Part shown: piece after piece, positions 1-6,853 of the stretch
Layout: each line of letters opens with the position of its first letter
How positions within the stretch are numbered: position 1 is the first letter of the stretch
Source: JAVBMO01 sp031552355
GTDB taxonomy: Bacteria > Bacteroidota > Bacteroidia > Bacteroidales > P3
Direction: 5' to 3'
Assembly (NCBI GenBank): GCA_031552355.1
Contig: JAVBMO010000022.1
Location: 1-21,272, forward strand
Length of the DNA: 21,272 bases
Made by a program: the position numbers and the translations under genes
The notes under the pieces: model-generated
What the model saw: only the letters and a program-made list of their open reading frames with translations
Told to the model about the DNA's origin: nothing
The model's database searches: none

Positions 1-107
1 TTTTTACTAATCTTTTGGCAGGATTGGCTGCCTATAGTTTCTTCCCTAAAAAACCTGCCATCAAAGTCGATTTTGATCCTATATCCAATCAACTTGCTCT
101 TTATTAA
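1..107 (+). pseudogene. C-terminal end of a DDE transposase (IS982-like?), cut by the window edge
   Basis: The third frame from the left edge is open from base 3 to a TAA at 105-107 and gives 34 residues containing NLLAGLAAY and FFPKKPAIK. A hydrophobic 'NLLAGLxAY' stretch followed by 'PKKP' near the end is typical, as I remember it, of DDE transposases of the IS982 / DDE_Tnp_1_3 kind. The family assignment is from memory and could be another IS4/IS5-like group. The N-terminal part, with the catalytic DDE residues, lies outside the window, so I cannot say whether the gene is intact. The sequence ATATCGAACTCAGGTTT at 117-133 could be the right terminal inverted repeat, but without the left end this is a guess. 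Confidence 0.5.
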
Positions 108-299
108 TGCTTTTTATATCGAACTCAGGTTTATAGAAAAAATTGAATATGATTCTGTAAAATGTGTTGTAGATTAATATTGCTTGAAAAGGCAGGTCGT
201 ATGTAGTCACCCTTGATAGCTATGGTGTGGTGAAACCCACAAGGCGCTGTATTTGAAGCTGTATCGTTTGATGTTTGGAGCTACTACAGAAATAAGTTT

Positions 300-971
300 T
301 TACCATTTTGCCTCATATTCTTTCAAGTCTTTGTTCCAGACCATTTCGGCACCCAACTTTTTTAGGATTTTTCGAGTTTCGTCAATAAGATTTCGAGTTT
401 CATCTGTTATTGTGGTATCTGTGGCAGAACGTTTCCCTGTTGGATTTTTTTCATATTGTTCCAATTGACTTTTGTCCCACGAGTTTACCCTGTCCAAAGT
501 CGTTTCAATGGTATTGGGATACCCATCCGTTGATAAATAATATTTCAGCACAAGGGCTGGAAGTGATGATTCGTCTGAAAAGCCTTCGTCCGTCCACTCA
601 AGCCACTTTATAGTAGGGTGTTGCCGTTCGAACAATTTTCCATTTCTATATTCTTCGATGCTCATTTTAATGGTTTCAAGTTTATATCGTCCATTTTCTA
701 ATGGAACACAATGCACAACATAGGACCTACGGTATTCAGAGCCAGTATTACCCACAAAGGAAATTCTATAGCCCAGAAAAAAATCCCCTTTATCCAAAAA
801 TACTTCCGTAAAAATATTGGATTCATCATTACCTCTTTTTTCCAAAAGGGTTAAAGCATAGGGCCTGTCTTTCTTGAGAATACACAAAGGATATCCGTTG
901 TCTTGTCCATTCCCTAAATGGAAAGATAGCATAAAAACAGACAATAGGAAAACAGACTTCAATTTTTTCAT
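300..971 (-). CDS. Unrecognised secreted protein with signal peptide
   Basis: I do not recognise a family for this 223-residue protein. The start at 971 is preferred over an in-frame ATG at 1091 because it gives a good signal peptide: MKKLKS, then the hydrophobic run VFLLSVFMLSFHLG, then a likely cleavage after GNGQ. There is no lipobox cysteine, so the product is probably periplasmic or exported rather than a lipoprotein. The mature part is mixed alpha/beta in character and has few cysteines. Its C-terminal third is charged, with a helix-like stretch rich in Asp, Glu and Lys (DETRNLIDETRKILKKLG). The gene is alone, on the same strand as pgi and downstream of the pgi terminator, and close to a transposase remnant. 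No TAnnTTTG box was seen upstream. Confidence 0.65.
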   Translation of the reverse strand: MKKLKSVFLLSVFMLSFHLGNGQDNGYPLCILKKDRPYALTLLEKRGNDESNIFTEVFLDKGDFFLGYRISFVGNTGSEYRRSYVVHCVPLENGRYKLETIKMSIEEYRNGKLFERQHPTIKWLEWTDEGFSDESSLPALVLKYYLSTDGYPNTIETTLDRVNSWDKSQLEQYEKNPTGKRSATDTTITDETRNLIDETRKILKKLGAEMVWNKDLKEYEAKW

Positions 972-1060
972 TATTCTTGGATTCAATTTCTTGATTAGAC
1001 AAAATTTTGTTGTAAAAGTTGTTTGTAATTTGCAATACAGGATACCACACACTCTAAAGA

Positions 1061-1100
1061 AAAGGAAGTTTGTTGATATTTCATCCAACAAACTTCCTTT
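1061..1100 (-). terminator. Perfect 15-bp hairpin terminator downstream of pgi
   Basis: AAAGGAAGTTTGTTG at 1061-1075 is an exact inverted repeat of CAACAAACTTCCTTT at 1086-1100, with a 10-nt loop. It starts 23 bp beyond the pgi stop codon. Read on the minus strand the 3' arm ends in CCTTTCTTTAG, a T-rich tail, as expected for intrinsic termination of pgi before the secreted-protein gene. Confidence 0.8.
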
Positions 1101-1123
1101 AAAATTTCAGAAACAAACTTCAG

Positions 1124-2467
1124 TTAGATCCTTTTCAAAATTTCTTCGGTTTGTTTTTCGTAGCCCGGTTTTTCAAGAAGGGCAAACATATTTACTTTGT
1201 AAGCTTCTACGCCCGGTTGATCAAAAGGATTCACATCTAAACAATAGCCGCTGATACCGCAACCAAATTCAAAGAAATAGAGCAATTCGCCTAAGGTTTC
1301 TTCATTGATTTCAGGCAACGCAATACGCATACTGGGCACATTGCCATCGAGATGGGCAAGGCAGGTGCCTTGTTCAGCTTTGTGATTGATTTCGGTAAAA
1401 CTTCTGTGTGCCAAAAAGTTCAATCCATCTTTATTGTCTTTGTCCATGGGGATTGGTACGCTTTTTTTCGATTTTTCTATACTGATAATCGTTTCAAACA
1501 AACTGCGTTCGCCATCCTGAATATATTGTCCCATGGAATGCAAATCGGTTGAAAAGCTCACGCCTGCGGGAAAAATGCCTTTTTTGTCTTTGCCTTCACT
1601 TTCGCCATATAGTTGTTTCCACCATTCGGTAATGTAAAACAATGTAGGCAGGTAATTTACCAGGATTTCTATTTTTTTGCCACTTCTGTACAAAAGGTTA
1701 CGAACCGCAGCATACATCAATGCTGGATTCCCTTTCAGGGATTTTTCCTTGAAACAAAGTTCCTGCATATTTTGTGCGCCTTTCACCAATTTTTTAATAT
1801 CGAATCCGGCAACAGCAATTGGCAACAATCCTACGGGAGTCAAAACGGAGTAACGGCCACCCACATCGTCGGGAATGGTGTAGGTTTTGTAACCTTCTTC
1901 GGTAGCCAATTGTTTCAACACGCCACGTTGTCCGTCTGTAATAGCGGTAATTCTGGTACGGGCTTCTTCTTTGCCATATTTTTCTTCCAAATGTTTTTTC
2001 AACACACGGAAAGCCAAAGCAGGCTCTGTGGTGGTTCCCGATTTGGAAATCACGGCCAAAGCATAATCGTATTGGTTTAAAATTTCGAGCAATTCCGCCA
2101 GATAATCTTCGCTCATATTTTGTCCGGCATAAACCACCAACGGGTATTTCCGGTCGTTTTTCAGCGAAGCAAATTGGTTTTGCAGCGCTTCAATAATAGC
2201 TCGTGCACCTAAATAGGATCCGCCAATGCCAATGACAACATAAATCTGCGCTTTTTTAGCAATTTCTTTGGCGTCTGCTTCCAGCGAAGCCAAAATATTG
2301 GAATCTATTTGCGAAGGAAGTTCAACCCAACCAAGAAAATCATTGCCTTTTCCGGTTTTTTTCAACAATTGTTCGTGGCAGGTTTGCAATTCGGTTTCAA
2401 TTTTTGCTAAATCGCTTTGCGAAAAGCTTTGCTCTACGTTTTTGATGTCTAATTTCAGATGTGTCAT
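1124..2467 (-). CDS. pgi: Glucose-6-phosphate isomerase
   Basis: This 447-residue cytoplasmic enzyme interconverts glucose 6-phosphate and fructose 6-phosphate in glycolysis and gluconeogenesis. The length fits the short bacterial PGI group (about 445-450 aa) rather than the 550-aa enterobacterial form. Visible landmarks are GIGGSYLGA at residues 80-88 and the phosphate-binding SKSGTT at 141-146. The first family signature is DDVGGRYSVLTPVG (200-213) and the second is NPFDQPGVEAYK (413-424). By alignment from memory with characterised PGIs, the catalytic residues are E289 (in YGESEGK), H310 (in STDLHSMGQ) and K424. The start codon at 2467 gives the normal N-terminus, and no strong ribosome binding site is visible. 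The gene is monocistronic, ending in the hairpin at 1061-1100. Confidence 0.97.
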   Translation of the reverse strand: MTHLKLDIKNVEQSFSQSDLAKIETELQTCHEQLLKKTGKGNDFLGWVELPSQIDSNILASLEADAKEIAKKAQIYVVIGIGGSYLGARAIIEALQNQFASLKNDRKYPLVVYAGQNMSEDYLAELLEILNQYDYALAVISKSGTTTEPALAFRVLKKHLEEKYGKEEARTRITAITDGQRGVLKQLATEEGYKTYTIPDDVGGRYSVLTPVGLLPIAVAGFDIKKLVKGAQNMQELCFKEKSLKGNPALMYAAVRNLLYRSGKKIEILVNYLPTLFYITEWWKQLYGESEGKDKKGIFPAGVSFSTDLHSMGQYIQDGERSLFETIISIEKSKKSVPIPMDKDNKDGLNFLAHRSFTEINHKAEQGTCLAHLDGNVPSMRIALPEINEETLGELLYFFEFGCGISGYCLDVNPFDQPGVEAYKVNMFALLEKPGYEKQTEEILKRI

Positions 2468-3075
2468 GATTGTGATTATTTTGATAAATAAATAATTTCT
2501 TTGTTAATGCAAGCCTGAAAGAATCAAGGGGCTTTCATTCTGCAATATTAACAAAATATTTACAAACTCCCATAGATTTCGCAAATTTTTTACCACACAG
2601 GCTTTGTAAATTAGGAATTAAACAGCCGGATACATAAAATTTGAAAATTAAAGACATCTCTCATTTTGAATTTCCCGCAGATTGCGCAGATTTTCGCTGA
2701 AAGTTCAGATAAGACTCACATGTTTTGGGCTGTTCGCTTTCAACTTTCAATTGATTACACTGCTATAGAAGTATTTTGCTGAAAGCAAAATTAAAAATCC
2801 TGTAAATCATTAAAGTTTAGACAGGATTATCAAACAAAATAAAAACCTGAAAATCCTGTCCATCTTGTCAGAGAAAGGCGTCGCGCAGCGACAAATATTC
2901 TCCGTTCATCATTTATCGTTCATCATTGAATAAGAGATTGCTTCACTGCGTTCGCAATGACGCGCAGCAACAAAATTCATCATTCATAACTCATCGTTAA
3001 ATAAAGAAAATCCATCCTGTCGAAAAACGCAATGACGCGTAGCGGCAAACATTTTCAATTCTCCACTTTCAATTT
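2468..3075. repeat. Gene-free 608-bp spacer made of degenerate intergenic repeats
   Basis: No open frame of credible coding character is present. Repeat-like pieces follow one another. A 'cccGCAGATTgcGCAGATT' piece lies near 2667-2690. A perfect 8-bp hairpin ATTTTGCT-GAA-AGCAAAAT is at 2773-2791. GACAGGATT (2820-2828) and AATCCTGTC (2852-2860) form an inverted pair, with AATCCTGT again at 2795-2802. Two ATGA-type 'TTCATCATT' repeats lie at 2905-2930 and 2976-3000. Three related copies of GACGCGYAGCRRCAAA-like sequence are centred near 2885, 2965 and 3040, one adjoining ATTGC...GCAAT at 2937-2958. A tandem TTCAATT-type piece runs from 3055 to 3083. Such units recur between genes in Bacteroidota. 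What they do is unknown to me. Confidence 0.6.
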
Positions 3076-5676
3076 TCAATTAAATTGTTCATTATAAAAA
3101 ACGTATTCGCCATCAAAAACATCTATTCTAATTTGGTCGTTATGGCTCACTTCGCCCGAAAGGATTTTTTTGGACAATTCATTCAGGATTTCCTTTTGAA
3201 CCAAACGTTTGATAGGCCGTGCGCCCATTTGCGGATCAAAGCCGGTACGGGCTAAGTAATCAATCACTTCTTCGCTGGGCAATAGATGGATATTATTTTT
3301 TTGAAGCATTTTTTTTACGTCGGCAAACTGCATGCGTACAATTTCCTTGATTTCCACAAAATTCAGCGGGCGGAACATAATAATTTCGTCGATGCGGTTC
3401 AAAAATTCCGGGCGGATATTTTTTTTCAATAAGTTCAAGACTTCGAATTTTGTTTTTTCAATAAGCGCCTCGTCGTCCTTCCCTGTCAAATTGCTTAGGG
3501 CTTCCTGAATAATATGCGAACCCATGTTTGAAGTCATAATAATAATGGTGTTTTTGAAATCGACCACACGGCCTTTGTTGTCCGTCAAACGGCCGTCCTC
3601 GAGCACTTGCAGTAAAATATTGAACACATCGGGATGCGCTTTTTCAATTTCGTCGAAAAGGACAATGGAATATGGTTTCCGGCGAACGGCTTCGGTCAGT
3701 TGCCCACTTTCATCGTAGCCGACATAGCCCGGAGGCGCGCCAATCAGACGCGAAACAGAATGCCGTTCCTGATATTCCGACATATCGATACGAACCATCA
3801 TGCTTTCGTCGTCGAACAAATCCTCGGCCAAAGCTTTGGCCAATTCGGTTTTCCCAACACCGGTGGTTCCCAAAAAGATAAAAGAACCTATAGGACGTTT
3901 GGCATCGCTCAATCCCGTACGGTTTCTGCGGATGGAATTGGCAATGGCTGCGATGGCTTCGTCTTGTCCAACCACCCTTTTGTGAAGCTGGCTTTCCAAA
4001 TTCAGCAGTTTTTCCTTTTCGCTTTGCAACATCCGTTTCACGGGAATGCCCGTCCAGCGCGAAACCACTTCGGCAATTTGTTCTGCATCCACTTCTTCGG
4101 TAATCATGGACGATTCGGCTTGCATTTCCTGCAAAGCTTTCTTGTAGTTTTCTACTGCCTGTTCCGATTCTTTGATTTTTCCGTAACGCAATTCGGCCAC
4201 TTTTCCATAATCGCCGGAACGTTCGGCCTGGTCGGCCTGAAATTTAAAGTTCTCAATATTTTTGACTTCTTTTTGAATATTGTCCACCAACTCCTTTTCC
4301 GATTGCCATTTGCTTCGCAATTCATTACGGGTTTCCGAAAGGTCAGCGATTTCCTTGTTCAGGTGTTTGATTTTCTCTTCGTCGTTTTCGCGTTTAATGG
4401 CTTCGCGTTCAATTTCCAACTGACGGATTTTGCGTTCAATTTCGTCAATTTCCTGTGGCACGGAATTAATTTCCAAACGCAATTTTGCCGCCGCTTCATC
4501 GATAAGGTCAATGGCTTTGTCAGGCAAAAAACGGTCGGAGATATAACGATGCGAAAGTTCCGCAGCCGAAATAATGGCTTCGTCTTTAATCCGCACTTTG
4601 TGGTGCACTTCATAACGTTCCTTCAGCCCACGCAAAATGGAAATGGTGTCCGAAACGCTGGGTTCGTCAATCATAACCGTTTGAAAACGACGTTCCAGGG
4701 CTTTGTCTTTTTCAAAATATTTTTGATATTCGCTCAAAGTGGTTGCTCCAATGGCTCGCAATTCCCCGCGCGAAAGGGCCGGTTTCAGAATATTGGCGGC
4801 ATCCATGGCGCCTTCGCCTCCACCGGCGCCCACCAAAGTATGAATTTCGTCGATAAACAAAATGATGTTTCCATCGGATTCATTCACTTCGCGGACAACG
4901 CTTTTCAAACGTTCTTCAAATTCGCCTTTGTATTTGGCGCCGGCTATCAGGGCGCCCATATCCAAAGAGTAAATGATTCTTTCTTGGAGATTTTCGGGCA
5001 CGTCGCCGGAAATAATCCTGTGGGCAAGACCTTCGGCAATGGCGGTTTTTCCAACGCCCGGTTCCCCAATCAGAATGGGGTTGTTTTTCGTCCTTCGCGA
5101 AAGAATCTGCAAAACCCTGCGGATTTCTTCATCGCGGCCAATCACAGGGTCCAATTTCCCTTTGGCGGCCAAATCGTTCAGGTTTTTGGCATATTTATTC
5201 AAAGCATCGTAAGTGTCTTCCGCTGATTGTGTGTTTACCTTTGCACCCTTTCGCAAACTTTGAATGGCGGTTTTCAAGCCTTCCACAGAAGCGCCTGCAT
5301 CTTTGAGCAAACGCGCCAAATCATCGTTTCCACTGACAATTCCGAGCAAAAGATGTTCAATGGAAATAAACTCGTCGCCCATTTTCTTGGCCTCTTCGGT
5401 AGCCACACGCAAATCATTGTTGGCCGAAGAAGCCAAATAAGGCGAACCACCGGCAATCTTAGGATAGGATTCAATCATCCGGTCGAGCGCCTGTGTTACA
5501 ATACTTAAATTTACCCCCATTTTTTTCAAAAGAAAAGGAGTTATATTTTCATCAATGGTAAGCATTCCTTTCAAAAGATGCGTGCTTTCAATAGCCTGAT
5601 TTTGAAATGACGAAGCAATTTCCATCGCCTTTTGAATTGCTTCCTGCGCTTTGATAGTAAAATTGTTGAAGTTCAT
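3076..5676 (-). CDS. clpB: ATP-dependent protein disaggregase ClpB
   Basis: ClpB is a hexameric AAA+ chaperone in the cytoplasm that pulls polypeptides out of aggregates together with DnaK/DnaJ/GrpE. At 866 residues it has the full family length. The domains run in the normal order. The Clp N domain has two repeats (residues 1-145). NBD1 has Walker A GEPGVGKT (204-211), pore-loop KYKGEFEER (248-256) and Walker B LFIDE (273-277). The long charged coiled-coil M domain (about 405-525) separates ClpB from ClpA/ClpC. NBD2 has Walker A GTTGVGKT (603-610), pore-loop GYVGYDESG (650-658) and Walker B VLFDE (672-676). The ClpP-binding loop of ClpA/X is not apparent. The gene stands alone, divergent from the barrel protein at 6038. 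A short palindromic motif at 5785-5799 may be regulatory, but no promoter box was found. Confidence 0.97.
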   Translation of the reverse strand: MNFNNFTIKAQEAIQKAMEIASSFQNQAIESTHLLKGMLTIDENITPFLLKKMGVNLSIVTQALDRMIESYPKIAGGSPYLASSANNDLRVATEEAKKMGDEFISIEHLLLGIVSGNDDLARLLKDAGASVEGLKTAIQSLRKGAKVNTQSAEDTYDALNKYAKNLNDLAAKGKLDPVIGRDEEIRRVLQILSRRTKNNPILIGEPGVGKTAIAEGLAHRIISGDVPENLQERIIYSLDMGALIAGAKYKGEFEERLKSVVREVNESDGNIILFIDEIHTLVGAGGGEGAMDAANILKPALSRGELRAIGATTLSEYQKYFEKDKALERRFQTVMIDEPSVSDTISILRGLKERYEVHHKVRIKDEAIISAAELSHRYISDRFLPDKAIDLIDEAAAKLRLEINSVPQEIDEIERKIRQLEIEREAIKRENDEEKIKHLNKEIADLSETRNELRSKWQSEKELVDNIQKEVKNIENFKFQADQAERSGDYGKVAELRYGKIKESEQAVENYKKALQEMQAESSMITEEVDAEQIAEVVSRWTGIPVKRMLQSEKEKLLNLESQLHKRVVGQDEAIAAIANSIRRNRTGLSDAKRPIGSFIFLGTTGVGKTELAKALAEDLFDDESMMVRIDMSEYQERHSVSRLIGAPPGYVGYDESGQLTEAVRRKPYSIVLFDEIEKAHPDVFNILLQVLEDGRLTDNKGRVVDFKNTIIIMTSNMGSHIIQEALSNLTGKDDEALIEKTKFEVLNLLKKNIRPEFLNRIDEIIMFRPLNFVEIKEIVRMQFADVKKMLQKNNIHLLPSEEVIDYLARTGFDPQMGARPIKRLVQKEILNELSKKILSGEVSHNDQIRIDVFDGEYVFYNEQFN

Positions 5677-6037
5677 AATTTAGAGATAAAAAGTTAATTT
5701 ATTGTTTTTCGATTTTAGATATTTGGTTTTTAACTGAATAAAGGGAAATCAAATTTTGCGCCAAAAGAAAAGCCAAAACCGAAACAGTCAAAATGACAGT
5801 GCGTAATAGTTTGATAATGACAAAATTTCAGGCACACAAAAGCTGTTTTCTGAAAAACAAAATAAATTAGTAGGGAAAAATTGCTAATCGGTAAAAAAAA
5901 TGTAATTTTGTGCAGGTTAATGAATGAGGTAAATTCGCTTTTCCATAAGCTGGATTTGCCAAATAGCTATTTTAATTCTGCAAGAAATCCGGATTAAATA
6001 GCTGGAATTCAATATTTTGAAATGAATTGTTGAGTGT
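5677..6037. promoter_or_regulatory. Divergent spacer between clpB and the outer-membrane barrel gene
   Basis: This 361-bp region has no credible gene. On the clpB side it holds CAGTCAAAATGACAG at 5785-5799, whose core GTCA-AAA-TGAC is an inverted repeat 111 bp before the clpB start, a possible stress operator. On the other side is the promoter at 5881-5910, followed by a leader of about 120 nt. The leader repeats AAATAGCT (around 5959 and 5996) and AGCTGGA (5948 and 6000), so it may fold, but I see no known riboswitch. Confidence 0.45.
5881..5910 (+). promoter_or_regulatory. Bacteroidota-type promoter for the barrel protein
   Basis: TTG at 5881-5883, a 19-bp spacer, and TAATTTTG at 5903-5910 match the Bacteroidota housekeeping consensus TTG-N17-23-TAnnTTTG exactly. 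Transcription would start near 5916, leaving a leader of about 120 nt before the ATG at 6038. Confidence 0.7.
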
Positions 6038-6730
6038 ATGAAAAAAATTACCCTTTTTGTTGTTCTTGTTGCCTTAACAACTTTCGCTGCCCACGCACAG
6101 TTTCTTTTTACCAGTGCAGGAGTTAGGGCCGGCGCCAATTTAACCACCATACAAGGTGAAATGGGGACACAGTGGAAACCGGGTTTTCATGTGGGCGGTG
6201 TTATCGACTACGAAATCAAACCTAATTTGTTCTACCTGCAAGGAGGTGTTTATCTTACTCAAAAAGGTTATAAATCGGAACTTGAGTTCCCGGATGCCTA
6301 TACTCAAAAATTAAATTTCACGGCATTTTACGCAGAAGTGCCCATTTTAGCGGTTTTAAAATGGAAACTCGACAAAAACAGCACCCTTTCTTTTAATTTG
6401 GGGCCGTCTTTCAATATCGGTTTATTTGGGAAATCGGAATTTAGCCAAGTGGGCGAGCAATTTCCGGAAGATACTTTTACAGAAACCTTCAACACTTTTT
6501 CCGACCAAGGGTTCAAACGTTTCGACATCAGCGCCATGATGGGCGTAGGCTATGCTTGGAAACAATATTCGGTTCATTTTAATTACGATTACGGATTTTT
6601 GATTGTTGGCGACAAAGATAAAATGGCAGGCTCAAAAGGCGCTTTCAGTGGAAACAATATAGCGCTGATGTTGACATTCGGCTATACATTTAATTTTTAC
6701 ACAGAAGACGAACCAACAGCAAGCAATTAA
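6038..6730 (+). CDS. Outer-membrane beta-barrel protein, PorT-like
   Basis: This 230-residue protein begins with a clear signal peptide (MKKITLFVVLVALTTFAAHA, cleavage before QFLF). The rest alternates short amphipathic strands ending in aromatics: AGVRAGANLTTIQG, FYLQGGVYLTQKGYKS, TLSFNLGPSFNIGLFG, ISAMMGVGYAW, NIALMLTFGYTFNF. This is the pattern of the small eight-stranded PorT / 'outer membrane protein beta-barrel' family common in Bacteroidota. The last strand ends GYTFNF and is followed by a short acidic tail. The exact role is not predictable: members include a gliding/type IX secretion accessory (PorT itself) and many proteins of unknown function, and nothing here points to true PorT. 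It has its own promoter at 5881-5910 and no operon partner. Confidence 0.75.
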   Translation: MKKITLFVVLVALTTFAAHAQFLFTSAGVRAGANLTTIQGEMGTQWKPGFHVGGVIDYEIKPNLFYLQGGVYLTQKGYKSELEFPDAYTQKLNFTAFYAEVPILAVLKWKLDKNSTLSFNLGPSFNIGLFGKSEFSQVGEQFPEDTFTETFNTFSDQGFKRFDISAMMGVGYAWKQYSVHFNYDYGFLIVGDKDKMAGSKGAFSGNNIALMLTFGYTFNFYTEDEPTASN

Positions 6731-6750
6731 GATTTCAGGGAAATTCTTAA
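6727..6750 (+). terminator. Possible hairpin at the end of the barrel gene
   Basis: TTAAGATTTC (6727-6736) and GAAATTCTTAA (6740-6750) form an imperfect inverted repeat with one bulged base, overlapping the stop codon. It has a 3-nt loop and no T run, so termination is uncertain. Confidence 0.3.
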
Positions 6751-6792
6751 ATCGAAAGGAACAAATTTCAAAACGTTTATTTTACAAACCAT

Positions 6793-6800
6793 TACTTTTG
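6793..6800 (+). promoter_or_regulatory. -7 box for the PurF-like gene
   Basis: TACTTTTG matches TAnnTTTG and lies 53 bp before the start codon. No clear TTG -33 element is seen at the usual distance. Confidence 0.5.
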
Positions 6801-6853
6801 GGTGTAACCCTCTATTATTCCTATTTTTAAACAATATAAAAACATTCTAAGCT

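Noticed and set aside
184..250. Possible tRNA or structured RNA in the GC-richer stretch
   Set aside because: No T-loop GTTCRANNC, no acceptor pairing and no CCA-adjacent stem could be found.
972..1091. N-terminal extension of 40 codons for the secreted protein at 300-971
   Set aside because: It would overlap the pgi terminator hairpin and bury the signal peptide.
3634..5226. Long open frame of 530 codons on the + strand opposite clpB
   Set aside because: It is the antisense shadow of clpB. The product is Phe/Gly/Gln-rich with no recognisable motif, while the minus strand encodes a perfect ClpB.
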